From Marivivens donghaensis (lineage in GTDB: Bacteria; Pseudomonadota; Alphaproteobacteria; Rhodobacterales; Rhodobacteraceae), in assembly GCF_030410045.1 (NCBI RefSeq), contig NZ_JAUFRA010000005.1, positions 1-64,000 on the forward strand: a stretch of 64,000 bases of DNA, in the 5' to 3' direction. The translations under genes and the position numbers were made by a program. Numbering within the stretch: the first letter of the stretch is position 1; every line of letters begins with the position of its first letter. The notes beneath the pieces were generated by a model. The model made no database searches and was not told the DNA's origin. It was given only the letters and a program-made list of their open reading frames with translations. Below are positions 1 through 7,486 of this stretch, in pieces.

Positions 1-140
1 GTACAAGCTCTCACGCTCTACTGACCAAATTACTGACCATTATGTGCCGTATTGTGATGAACTAAAGGTTAGCCTATGTAATGAATTCAGAGTGTTAGCA
101 GATTTGTTGTGCCTGTAACGGGAATAGCACCAAAAACTCA

Positions 141-258
141 CCGAGTAGCGGCACCACATTAAGGTCAATATTTACAGGAAATGCGGACCTTAACTATCTG
201 TAAATACTTCATGAATTACCTCGGCCCTAGCATTGGGCTTGCCATGAGTGTTGACCAA
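141..258 (+). repeat. Left copy of a 118-bp inverted repeat flanking a recombinase gene
   Basis: This 118-bp segment is the reverse complement of 1454-1571 with one mismatch (G at 223). It starts just beyond the 3' end of the recombinase gene. It contains smaller nested inverted repeats: TTAAGGTC (159-166) with GACCTTAA (186-193), and TATTTACAG (169-177) with CTGTAAATA (198-206). These look like recombinase arm-type binding sites. The outer end (CCGAGTAGCGGCACC) holds one half of a palindromic core that is complete only in the right copy. The repeat itself is read directly; its role as a recombination site is inferred. Confidence 0.95.
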
Positions 259-276
259 TCGAAAGTCAGGGGCTGT

Positions 277-1452
277 TTAAGATATAACAATAGCGTTCAT
301 GTACTGCTGAAGTTGTTCGAGGCCGTACCCACGACCATAACCCTGCCCCACATTATCATGCGACCATCCCCCAAGCTGATCCACCATTTCAGTTGGGCAG
401 TTAACGGCTCTTAGTCTGTCACGCATTGAGTGACGGAAGCTGTGTAGTGAGCACCCTCTCCCTACAAAAGGTTTGAGCCATTTATTCATAGCACTACTTG
501 CTGAGTTCGCATTGGTTTGGCCAGTTTTATTATACCTCAGAAACGCTGGTCCCTTTGGATCGCTACAGGTCTTCACAATGCGCTGGGCAGCCCAGAGAGA
601 TGCGCCGACAAGTGGCACAATACGTTTACTGCTAATCGTCTTCAGGCCACGGTAACTATTGGGTTCAATGACGATATGCGGGACAGGATGATCTAGCTTC
701 AGGTCCGACACCATTGCACCTGCTGCTTCAGCCAAGCGAAGTCCAGTGTCGCTCACTAACGCTACCAACCATCGGGCTTCATCATCAAAGTCCTTACATT
801 TGGCTTGAATAACTCGGATGTCTTGAACCGCAATAGGCTGACGTTCTGACACTCCAGCAGACCTGTCATAGTATATACGAGTAAAGGGATTTTTGAGCCC
901 CAATGCATGTTCAGAGTTAGCAAAGTTGAACACAGCAACGACGCTATTAAAGATGCGAGTGATGCTAGTCCCTGCCAAACCACGGGCAATCAGACTGTCA
1001 CGGAAAGCCAGAGCATCACTTCGAGTGTACTCATGCAATTGCTTCAAGCCACAAGCGTCAACAAGGTAGCCACAGGTGCGATGTGCAGCAGCATGGAAAG
1101 TTTTCGGTTTACCTGCGCCCTTCAGAGACAAGTAAATCTCAACAGCTTCAGTTAAGCTCATGCTCTGTACGACTTGAGGTGCAGCACTACTCTGCACAAA
1201 CGAAACGTTCTTCTGCTTGAGTAAATGCTTTCCTGGTAGCTCAGCATGGGCGAGCCTCATGTGAGACCAATGTTCATCAAGTTTAGCCGCCAGCATCACA
1301 GCACGTGTTCGAGCTATTGAGTACTGCTTTGTGTGCAGCGACTGAACGACTCGTGGATAGCTGTAATGTTCAACTAAGTCGTTCGGCACACGTCTAGAGA
1401 AGTAATAATAACCTTCACGGTTAAACGTATATGGGACACTTTTGGTCTGCAT
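277..1452 (-). CDS. Tyrosine recombinase/integrase with N-terminal DUF6538-like domain
   Basis: A 391-residue site-specific tyrosine recombinase that cuts and rejoins DNA through a covalent 3'-phosphotyrosine. The N-terminus (YYYFSRRVPNDL) resembles the DUF6538 domain found at the start of many integrases. The catalytic half shows the conserved Arg in TGLRLAEA, HxxR in HSFRHSMRDR, a downstream WSHD box, and the nucleophilic Tyr in the GYGRGYGLEQL region. The start chosen is ATG at 1452; an in-frame GTG at 1464 lies inside the right inverted repeat. The gene stands alone between the two 118-bp repeats, with no excisionase or cargo. It is divergent from the truncated porin gene to its right, and its promoter probably lies in the right repeat. 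Confidence 0.9.
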   Translation of the reverse strand: MQTKSVPYTFNREGYYYFSRRVPNDLVEHYSYPRVVQSLHTKQYSIARTRAVMLAAKLDEHWSHMRLAHAELPGKHLLKQKNVSFVQSSAAPQVVQSMSLTEAVEIYLSLKGAGKPKTFHAAAHRTCGYLVDACGLKQLHEYTRSDALAFRDSLIARGLAGTSITRIFNSVVAVFNFANSEHALGLKNPFTRIYYDRSAGVSERQPIAVQDIRVIQAKCKDFDDEARWLVALVSDTGLRLAEAAGAMVSDLKLDHPVPHIVIEPNSYRGLKTISSKRIVPLVGASLWAAQRIVKTCSDPKGPAFLRYNKTGQTNANSASSAMNKWLKPFVGRGCSLHSFRHSMRDRLRAVNCPTEMVDQLGGWSHDNVGQGYGRGYGLEQLQQYMNAIVIS

Positions 1453-1453
1453 T

Positions 1454-1571
1454 TTGGTCAACACTCATGGCAAGCCCAATGCTAGGGCTGAGGTAATTCA
1501 TGAAGTATTTACAGATAGTTAAGGTCCGCATTTCCTGTAAATATTGACCTTAATGTGGTGCCGCTACTCGG
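1454..1571 (-). repeat. Right copy of the 118-bp inverted repeat
   Basis: Reverse complement of 141-258 with a single mismatch. It covers the start region of the recombinase gene and extends 17 bp into the reading frame of the FadL-type porin gene. The recombinase promoter is likely to be in here. The sequence on the two sides of the element diverges immediately outside the repeats (CTCA before 141, CACC after 1571). Confidence 0.95.
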
Positions 1572-2598
1572 CACCACCGCAGCCTACGCAGGCGGCATGG
1601 ACCGTTCCGGTCAGAGCATCACCGCTCTGTTCGAAGAAGGCACCTACGCAGAGATTTCGTTCGGATCAGTGAGCCCGGATGTTACTGGTGTTGGGCCGAA
1701 CGCACTGAACCAGCCTGGAGCATCTTCGGGTAGTGTTGCTCCAGACTACACACAAGTTGGTTTCGCCTTTAAGACTGATCTAAATGATGATTGGTCACTT
1801 GCAATCATTATGGATCAACCATTTGGGGCTAATGTCGACTACGCAACTCCAGGCTACATCGTTTATGAGAGTGGTGCTGAAGTGAAATCGACTGGGTTCA
1901 CCATCCTTGCTCAATATCACGTTGATGATAATGTAAGTGTCTACGGTGGCCCCCGAATGGTACGAGCAAGTGGCTTTTACCAAGCAAACAATCCATTGAA
2001 TGGGCCAGGTGTAGACTATCGTTCGGATTACTCGTCCGATAGTGACGTAGGGTTTGTACTTGGTGCGGCCTACGAAATCCCAGAAATCGCGCTTCGAGCA
2101 GCGGTGACCTATTCGTCGGAAACTTCGTTCGAAATGGATGGTACTGTGGGTGACCTAACAGCCACAATGCCGCAAAGCGTTAATGTCGATTTCCAAACAG
2201 GGATCGCAGCAAATACGTTGGCCTTCGCAAATATTCGCTGGGCAGAATGGTCTAAAGCGACAGTAGACGATTTAATTGCAGGAAACCTTGCTGACTTCGG
2301 CAACGAGGATGTAACGACCTACACTGTTGGCGTTGGCCGTCGCTTCAGCGATAATTTCGCTGCTCAATTTGCCGTATCGTATGAAAAAGACTTCGGTGCT
2401 GCCGTAAGTAATTTGTCCCCGACCGACGGCTACATAAGCTACTCAATTGGTGGTGCTTATACTTTCACCAATGGAATGGAGCTATCTGGCGGTATTCGCT
2501 ATGTTGATTTGGGTGATGCTACGACCGAAGACATTGGTTCTTCCTTCACCGACAACTCCGCAACAGCCATCGGTCTGAAGCTGGCATACAACTACTAA
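1555..2598 (+). CDS. FadL/OmpP1-type outer-membrane transporter, 5'-truncated by the recombinase element
   Basis: A beta-barrel outer-membrane protein of the FadL/OmpP1/TodX family, which takes up hydrophobic compounds. The mature protein seems complete: it begins AGGMDRSGQSI, a typical FadL N-terminus after signal cleavage, has alternating beta-strand character throughout and ends LKLAYNY with a C-terminal aromatic residue. The signal peptide is not complete: the frame opens only at 1519, and the only candidate start (GTG 1555) gives about a dozen residues before the cleavage region, with no hydrophobic run preceded by basic residues. The lost 5' end coincides with the edge of the right inverted repeat. 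The gene may therefore be silent or be expressed only in another arrangement of the element. Confidence 0.8.
   Translation: MVPLLGTTAAYAGGMDRSGQSITALFEEGTYAEISFGSVSPDVTGVGPNALNQPGASSGSVAPDYTQVGFAFKTDLNDDWSLAIIMDQPFGANVDYATPGYIVYESGAEVKSTGFTILAQYHVDDNVSVYGGPRMVRASGFYQANNPLNGPGVDYRSDYSSDSDVGFVLGAAYEIPEIALRAAVTYSSETSFEMDGTVGDLTATMPQSVNVDFQTGIAANTLAFANIRWAEWSKATVDDLIAGNLADFGNEDVTTYTVGVGRRFSDNFAAQFAVSYEKDFGAAVSNLSPTDGYISYSIGGAYTFTNGMELSGGIRYVDLGDATTEDIGSSFTDNSATAIGLKLAYNY
1557..1575. other. Palindromic core-type site, candidate recombination crossover
   Basis: GGTGCCG-CTACT-CGGCACC is a perfect 7-bp inverted repeat around a 5-bp centre, the usual form of a tyrosine recombinase core site. It straddles the outer end of the right 118-bp repeat and the first codons of the porin gene. 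At the left repeat only the inner half (CGGCACC) and the 5-bp centre are kept; the outer half there reads CTCACCG. The geometry is seen directly; use as a crossover site is inferred. Confidence 0.5.
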
Positions 2599-2619
2599 TC
2601 CCAGCCGATAAATTCCCAA

Positions 2620-2646
2620 AGCCCCGCCATTGTGCGGGGCTTTTTT
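2620..2646 (+). terminator. Rho-independent terminator of the porin gene
   Basis: An 8-bp GC-rich stem (AGCCCCGC / GCGGGGCT) with a 6-nt loop is followed by six T residues, 22 bp after the porin stop codon. Confidence 0.9.
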
Positions 2647-2684
2647 GTGTGGTTTTGTCTTTTTGATCAAATATCGAGGCGCCG

Positions 2685-3596
2685 ATGACTCCGCAGATGC
2701 GACTATCACCTAAGGCATGGGGCATGATCCTCATTTTGGCGCTGATTTGGGCGGGATCGTTCCTTGCCAATCGCGCGGCGCTTGAGAGCATCGGCGTTTA
2801 CACGACGGTTGCGTTTCGGGTCACGGGCGGGGCGATGGTGCTCTGGGTGTGGATTTATCTAGGTGGCGCCAAGGTGCCCAAACAGGCCCGATATATCCCG
2901 ATATTTCTGATGCATGGGCTCCTGAATAACGCCCTGCCCTTTACCCTCATTGTTTGGGGACAACAGTTTATTGACAGTGGCTTGGCCAGCATTCTTAATG
3001 CGACGACAGCGCTCTTTACGGTGCTTTTGGTGCCGATTGCCTTTGCCGATGAACGCCTCACCCTGAACCGTTTGGTCGGTGTGCTCATCGGCTTTGCCGG
3101 AGTTGTCGTGGTGATCGGTTTTGATGCGTTTCGGAACCTGAACCTCAGCGCGTTGGGGCAATGGGCGATCCTTGGTGCGTCACTGTCTTATGCACTGTCG
3201 GCTATCATCTCGCGCCGCACATTGCGCGGTCTCCAGCCTGAGGTTGCGAGTGCAGGCATGCTGACGGGTGCTGGCCTCATAATGATCCCCCTCGCCCTTT
3301 GGACGGACGGCGTGCCTGACTTTGCCTACAGTGGTCGCAGCATCGCAGCGGTTCTCTATCTCGCGATCATGGCGAGCGCGGTGGCCTATCGGCTTTACTA
3401 CATCGTCCTAACAACTGCGGGCGCTGGCAACCTGAGCCTCGTGACGCTTCTGATCATCCCCTTTGCGATCTGCCTTGGTGCCATGGTTTACGGAGAAACA
3501 CTAGACTGGCACGCCTATGTGGGCTTTATGGTGCTGACGCTGGGGTTGGTCGTTCTTGACGGGCGGCTGCCGATCGGCAAAACCCCAAAGCCATAA
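2685..3596 (+). CDS. EamA/DMT-superfamily transporter
   Basis: An inner-membrane exporter of the drug/metabolite transporter superfamily, 303 residues. Two EamA repeats of about five hydrophobic helices each are visible (roughly residues 15-145 and 155-295), with the family-typical first helix LALIWAGSFLANRAAL and loops such as ERLTLNRLVGVLIGFAGV. The substrate cannot be predicted; family members export amino acids, metabolites or drugs. It starts at ATG 2685, 39 bp after the porin terminator, and is followed after 23 bp by the P-loop gene and then metA, so the three may be one transcript. Confidence 0.88.
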   Translation: MTPQMRLSPKAWGMILILALIWAGSFLANRAALESIGVYTTVAFRVTGGAMVLWVWIYLGGAKVPKQARYIPIFLMHGLLNNALPFTLIVWGQQFIDSGLASILNATTALFTVLLVPIAFADERLTLNRLVGVLIGFAGVVVVIGFDAFRNLNLSALGQWAILGASLSYALSAIISRRTLRGLQPEVASAGMLTGAGLIMIPLALWTDGVPDFAYSGRSIAAVLYLAIMASAVAYRLYYIVLTTAGAGNLSLVTLLIIPFAICLGAMVYGETLDWHAYVGFMVLTLGLVVLDGRLPIGKTPKP

Positions 3597-3619
3597 GCCC
3601 GATCAACGAACCGGACACC

Positions 3620-4483
3620 ATGATTTACGAAACCGCAGACGATTGGCGCAACGCGCCCAACAAACACATCCTCCTGTTCGGCATGTCCGGACTGGGAAAG
3701 ACATATGTGTCTAACCTTCTGCGGGATCAGGGGGATTGGTTCCATTACAGCGTCGATTACCGCATCGGCACGCGTTACATGGGCGAATACATCGCCGACA
3801 ACGCCAAGGCCGAGGCGATGAAGGTACCGTTCTTACGGGACCTCCTGATGTCGGATTCGATTTACATCGGGTCAAACATCACGTTCGAGAACCTGTCGCC
3901 TGTGGCCTCCTACCTCGGCAAACCTGGTGATCCGAACAAAGGTGGCGTTCCGATTGACGAATATCGCCGCCGTCAGGATCAGTTCCGCCGTGCCGAAATC
4001 GACGCACTGATGGACACGAGCTATTTCATCCGCCGTGCGCAGTCTCTTTATGGCTATCCGAATTTCATTTGCGATACGGGTGGATCGATCTGCGAATGGG
4101 TTGATCCGGATGACGCGAATGATCCAATCATGACCGCGCTGGCCAAAGAATGCCTCTGCGTATGGATTGAGGGCTCTGACGCGCATATCGATGAACTTTG
4201 CCGTCGGTTCGGCAAAGCGCCAAAGCCGATGTCTTATCAGCCAGAGTTTCTGACCAAGGCGTGGGCCGACTATCTGGCTGAAAAATCGGTGTCGCCTGAC
4301 GACGTGAACCCTGATGATTTCATCCGTTGGACCTACCGCAAGGCTCTCGACCATCGTCAGCCGCGTTATCGTGCCATGGCTAATCGCTGGGGCATTACGG
4401 TGAAGGCTGAAGATATCTACGCCGTCCGCTCTGCCGAAGATTTCCAAGAGCTGATCGCCCGCACCCTTGAGGCTCGCGCTTAA
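3620..4483 (+). CDS. P-loop ATPase/kinase-like protein of unknown function
   Basis: A 287-residue cytoplasmic protein with a clear Walker A motif, GMSGLGKT, at residues 21-28. A shikimate-kinase or adenylylate-kinase-like fold at the N-terminus is plausible. The remainder contains FICDTGGSICEW and a C-terminal alpha-helical region. I do not recognise a characterised family. It lies between an EamA transporter (23 bp upstream) and metA (42 bp downstream) on the same strand, which suggests co-transcription and perhaps a link to methionine or amino-acid metabolism. No signal peptide or membrane segment is visible. Confidence 0.75.
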   Translation: MIYETADDWRNAPNKHILLFGMSGLGKTYVSNLLRDQGDWFHYSVDYRIGTRYMGEYIADNAKAEAMKVPFLRDLLMSDSIYIGSNITFENLSPVASYLGKPGDPNKGGVPIDEYRRRQDQFRRAEIDALMDTSYFIRRAQSLYGYPNFICDTGGSICEWVDPDDANDPIMTALAKECLCVWIEGSDAHIDELCRRFGKAPKPMSYQPEFLTKAWADYLAEKSVSPDDVNPDDFIRWTYRKALDHRQPRYRAMANRWGITVKAEDIYAVRSAEDFQELIARTLEARA

Positions 4484-4525
4484 CGGGACTACATAGCGCC
4501 TCTCAACTTTATCAGGACCAGACCA

Positions 4526-5449
4526 ATGCCTATTAAACTCCCCGCCAACCTTCCTGCCTTCGACGTTCTGACGAACGAAGGTGTGATGGTCATGTCGGAT
4601 GAGCGGGCAGCCAAACAGGACATCCGTCCTCTGCGGTTTGGTCTGTTGAACCTGATGCCCAAGAAAATCCAGACAGAGAACCAGTTTGCGCGTCTGTTGG
4701 GGGCAACCCCGATTCAGATCGAACTGTCGCTGATCCGGATGTCAGAGCACGAGACGCGTAATACCGCTGCCGAACACATGGCCGAGTTTTACCGCCCCTT
4801 CCAAGAGGTGAAGGCCAGCGGCGAGAAATTCGACGGTTTGATCATCACTGGTGCACCCATCGAACACCTCCCGTTCGAAGAGGTGACCTATTGGGACGAG
4901 TTGAAAGAGGTCTTTGAATGGACCCAAACCAGCGTCCAATCCACCTTTGGCGTCTGCTGGGGTGGTATGGCGATGATCAACTATTTCCACGGTGTGCAAA
5001 AACACATCCTGTCGGATAAGGCTTTCGGCTGCGTGCGTCACACGAATTGTCAGCCCGCATCTCCCTACCTGCGTGGGTTCTCTGACGATCTAGTGATGCC
5101 TGTAAGCCGCTGGACCGAAATGCGCCGTGATGAAATTGAACCGATCGATGGGCTCAATATTCTGCTCGATAGCGCAGAAACGGGACCTGCATTGGTCGAA
5201 GATCCTGCTCACCGTGCGATCTATATCTTCAACCACTTCGAATACGACAGTGGAACGCTCAAAGAAGAATATGACCGCGATGTTTCAGCTGGTAAGCCGA
5301 TCAACGTGCCTGCGAACTACTATCCCGACAATGATCCGTCGCGGGCGCCGCAGAACCGTTGGCGGAGCCACGCGCACCTGCTTTATGGCAACTGGATCAA
5401 CGAGGTCTATCAGTCGACGCCATATGATCTGAACGACATTGGCAAATAA
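4526..5449 (+). CDS. metA: Homoserine O-acetyltransferase/succinyltransferase MetA
   Basis: Acylates L-homoserine in the first dedicated step of methionine synthesis. It is 307 residues, full family length. The catalytic Cys is at 144 in GVCWGGMAM, and the His/Glu pair is in the NHFEYD motif. The oxyanion and substrate-binding region LMPKKIQTENQFARLLG is intact. The residue equivalent to E. coli position 111, which decides acyl-CoA choice, is Glu113 (TGAPIEHL) rather than Gly. In the Bacillus cereus enzyme Glu here gives acetyl-CoA use, so this MetA probably makes O-acetylhomoserine. It is followed by its own terminator. No SAM-II riboswitch is seen in the 42-bp leader. Confidence 0.95.
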   Translation: MPIKLPANLPAFDVLTNEGVMVMSDERAAKQDIRPLRFGLLNLMPKKIQTENQFARLLGATPIQIELSLIRMSEHETRNTAAEHMAEFYRPFQEVKASGEKFDGLIITGAPIEHLPFEEVTYWDELKEVFEWTQTSVQSTFGVCWGGMAMINYFHGVQKHILSDKAFGCVRHTNCQPASPYLRGFSDDLVMPVSRWTEMRRDEIEPIDGLNILLDSAETGPALVEDPAHRAIYIFNHFEYDSGTLKEEYDRDVSAGKPINVPANYYPDNDPSRAPQNRWRSHAHLLYGNWINEVYQSTPYDLNDIGK

Positions 5450-5452
5450 TCC

Positions 5453-5480
5453 AAAGGCGGTCCCTGTGGCCGCCTTTTTT
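5453..5480 (+). terminator. Rho-independent terminator of metA
   Basis: Stem AAAGGCGG / CCGCCTTT with a 9-nt loop followed by T residues, starting 4 bp after the metA stop codon. Confidence 0.85.
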
Positions 5481-5538
5481 GTGTCGATTGAACTACGTCG
5501 CTGTGCCCGCCATAGTGGTTCAAAAGACGGAGCAAGAC

Positions 5539-6408
5539 ATGGAACTACCCTTCGACGGAGCCATCAGCGCATTTTTCAAAAACGACGCCCCCAAAGAGGT
5601 GCGCAAAGCCATTGAAAGCGCAGAGAAAAACGCAATTCTGGATGCCTCTTTTCCCTACGATGAGGAAATGAAGAAAAAGGACTATGAGGACGAAATGGAA
5701 GCCCTCCAGATCGAACTCGTCCGTTTGCAGAACGCGATTAAGGAAAGCGGTGATCGGATCGCCATCGTGTTCGAAGGGCGCGATGCAGCGGGCAAAGGTG
5801 GCACCATCAAACGGTTCCGCGAAAATCTGAATCCCCGTGGCGCGCGTGTGGTTGCGCTCTCTAAACCGACCGAGGTTGAGGCCGGTCAATGGTATTTCCA
5901 GCGCTACGTTGAACAACTGCCGACCGCTGGCGAAATCGTGTTCTTTGATCGTAGTTGGTATAATCGTGGCGTCGTCGAAAAGGTCTTTGGTTTCTGCACG
6001 GATGAGCAGCGCGACAAATGGTTCGAACAGGTTATTCCGTTTGAACAGATGTTGGTTGATGAAGGGATCAAGCTATTTAAAATCTGGCTCAATGTCGGGC
6101 GGGCCGCGCAGCTTCAACGGTTCCTCGAACGTGAGAAAGACCCGCTAAAGCAATGGAAACTCTCATGGATTGACGTTGAGGGTCTAAAGAAATGGGATGA
6201 ATATTCCGAGGCGATCGGTGAAACCCTGACCCGAACGCACACGGAACAGACGCCGTGGACTGTTGTTCGCTCTGACGACAAAAAACGCGCCCGATTGAAT
6301 GCGATCCGTGCAGTCTTGACCCAGATCGACTATCACCGCAAAGACACGAACAACATCGGGCAGATTGACCCGAAAATCGCAGGCGGTCCTGACATCTGGA
6401 ATGGTTAA
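5539..6408 (+). CDS. ppk2: Polyphosphate kinase 2
   Basis: Transfers phosphate between polyphosphate and nucleotides, favouring NTP formation from polyphosphate in this family. It is 289 residues, a single-domain (class I-like) PPK2. The Walker A motif EGRDAAGKGGT, the Walker B FFDRSWYNR and the lid region are all present, as is the family-typical KLSWIDVEGLKKWDEYSEA stretch. ATG 5539 was chosen because a GGAGC ribosome-binding site precedes it; a longer in-frame form from 5479 would overlap the metA terminator. The 3' end overlaps the start of the TetR gene by 8 bp, indicating translational coupling. Confidence 0.93.
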   Translation: MELPFDGAISAFFKNDAPKEVRKAIESAEKNAILDASFPYDEEMKKKDYEDEMEALQIELVRLQNAIKESGDRIAIVFEGRDAAGKGGTIKRFRENLNPRGARVVALSKPTEVEAGQWYFQRYVEQLPTAGEIVFFDRSWYNRGVVEKVFGFCTDEQRDKWFEQVIPFEQMLVDEGIKLFKIWLNVGRAAQLQRFLEREKDPLKQWKLSWIDVEGLKKWDEYSEAIGETLTRTHTEQTPWTVVRSDDKKRARLNAIRAVLTQIDYHRKDTNNIGQIDPKIAGGPDIWNG

Positions 6409-7018
6409 ACGCGGCTATCATCACGGAAACCTGCGCAGTGCGTTGGTCGACGCCTGTCTCAAGCTGATTGAGGAAAGGGGTCCGACAGGCTTTACCCTGT
6501 CCGAGGCCGCCCGTGAGGCAGGTGTGACCCCTGCTGCCGTTTATCGTCACTTTGACGGTCGCGAAGCGCTGATCGCAGAAGCCGCCCGCCAAGGGTATGA
6601 GATTTTCGGCGACCTGATGGAGCACGCCTATAACAAAGGTCAGCCTACCGCGCTGGCTGCGTTTGAAACGACGGGTCGTGCCTACCTCGCTTTTGCGCGG
6701 AAATTCCCGGGCCACTACATCGCGATGTTCGAAAGCGGCGTATCAATCCAGCGTGATCCCGCACTAGCTGCAGCGTCTAAACGTGCGTTGGGTGTGATGG
6801 AGAAAGCTGCCGAGGACCTGAGCCAACACATCCCCGCTGACCGCCGTCCGCCACCTCAGATGTTCAGCGCGCATATCTGGGCCATGAGCCACGGCGTCGT
6901 CGAGCTGTTCGCGCGGGGGTCCCCTGGGACTAAATCACCCTTCCCGCCTGAGGACCTGCTCGAAACGGGCATTGGGGTCTATTTGCGCGGTCTGGGACTT
7001 CTACCGCCTGACAGCTGA
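6401..7018 (+). CDS. TetR/AcrR-family transcriptional regulator
   Basis: A 205-residue one-component repressor. The N-terminal helix-turn-helix is clear (about residues 10-55; FTLSEAAREAGVTPAAVYRHF), followed by an all-helical ligand-binding region with HIWAMSHGVVELF, like the WHG-type C-terminal domain. The start ATG 6401 lies inside the last codons of ppk2, so the pair is probably one transcript. The regulated genes and ligand are unknown. A bidirectional terminator follows. Confidence 0.9.
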   Translation: MVKRGYHHGNLRSALVDACLKLIEERGPTGFTLSEAAREAGVTPAAVYRHFDGREALIAEAARQGYEIFGDLMEHAYNKGQPTALAAFETTGRAYLAFARKFPGHYIAMFESGVSIQRDPALAAASKRALGVMEKAAEDLSQHIPADRRPPPQMFSAHIWAMSHGVVELFARGSPGTKSPFPPEDLLETGIGVYLRGLGLLPPDS

Positions 7019-7026
7019 CACAAATG

Positions 7027-7053
7027 AAAAAGGGCACCCGAGGGTGCCCTTTT
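7027..7053. terminator. Bidirectional terminator after the TetR gene
   Basis: Stem GGGCACC / GGTGCCC with a CGAG loop, flanked by five A residues on the left and four T residues on the right, so it can end transcription from either side. It may once have served the rplM-rpsI operon from the opposite strand before the island to its right was inserted. Confidence 0.85.
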
Positions 7054-7071
7054 CCGTAAGTCGCAAGAAAC

Positions 7072-7085
7072 GAATTAACGCTTCG
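7072..7085 (-). other. Candidate attL: duplicated 3' end of rpsI
   Basis: On the minus strand this reads CGAAGCGTTAATTC, that is, Lys-Arg-stop as at the end of ribosomal protein S9. It matches the rpsI 3' end at 17310-17323 in 12 of 14 positions and in the same orientation. With the terminator at 7027-7053 this looks like the displaced original rpsI 3' end, left behind by integration of the island. The match is short, so this is an inference supported by position. Confidence 0.45.
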
Positions 7086-7175
7086 CTATTAGGTATCTTT
7101 ACAAGTTACTGATTTTGTTGTATTATTTATATTATAATAATTTCTGCTAACGTTATGCTAATTCTTAGAATTCAC

Positions 7176-7478
7176 TCAGGTGAGCTTGCGTAGTGCGTTT
7201 TGACGTTCTTTTCTGGCCTTTTTTGCCCGCTCCCCGAGGGCGTCTTCTGCCATATCGCGCACAATATCACGGTCCATTCGGGAAGTTGCATCTGCTTCGC
7301 GATAAAAGCCATACATAACCTGAAGCTGCTTCAGGCGTTCATCGTCTACAACGCCGCGCATCTGCCGGATACGCCGCAGAAAGCCGAGGTCGGCCAGAGT
7401 AAGGCAATACCTACCAAGTATCGCCCTCTCCTGCTCCTTGATCTGCTTTTTGTCCGATATGATCTCATCAATGTTCAT
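7176..7478 (-). CDS. Hypothetical protein downstream of a serine recombinase
   Basis: A 100-residue, highly charged, probably helical protein; the C-terminal third is Arg/Lys-rich (GERAKKARKERQ). I do not recognise it. Its ATG lies 8 bp after the stop of the recombinase gene on the same strand, so the two form an operon and it may act with the recombinase, for example as an accessory DNA-binding protein. No signal peptide or membrane helix is seen. Confidence 0.6.
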   Translation of the reverse strand: MNIDEIISDKKQIKEQERAILGRYCLTLADLGFLRRIRQMRGVVDDERLKQLQVMYGFYREADATSRMDRDIVRDMAEDALGERAKKARKERQNALRKLT

Positions 7479-7486
7479 ACAGTTAT

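Noticed and set aside
3872..4447. 191-codon open frame on the minus strand
   Set aside because: It lies wholly opposite the P-loop gene, which has clear protein motifs; the antisense frame shows none.
4484..4525. Possible SAM-II riboswitch before metA
   Set aside because: The leader is 42 bp and lacks the conserved SAM-II sequence and pairing.
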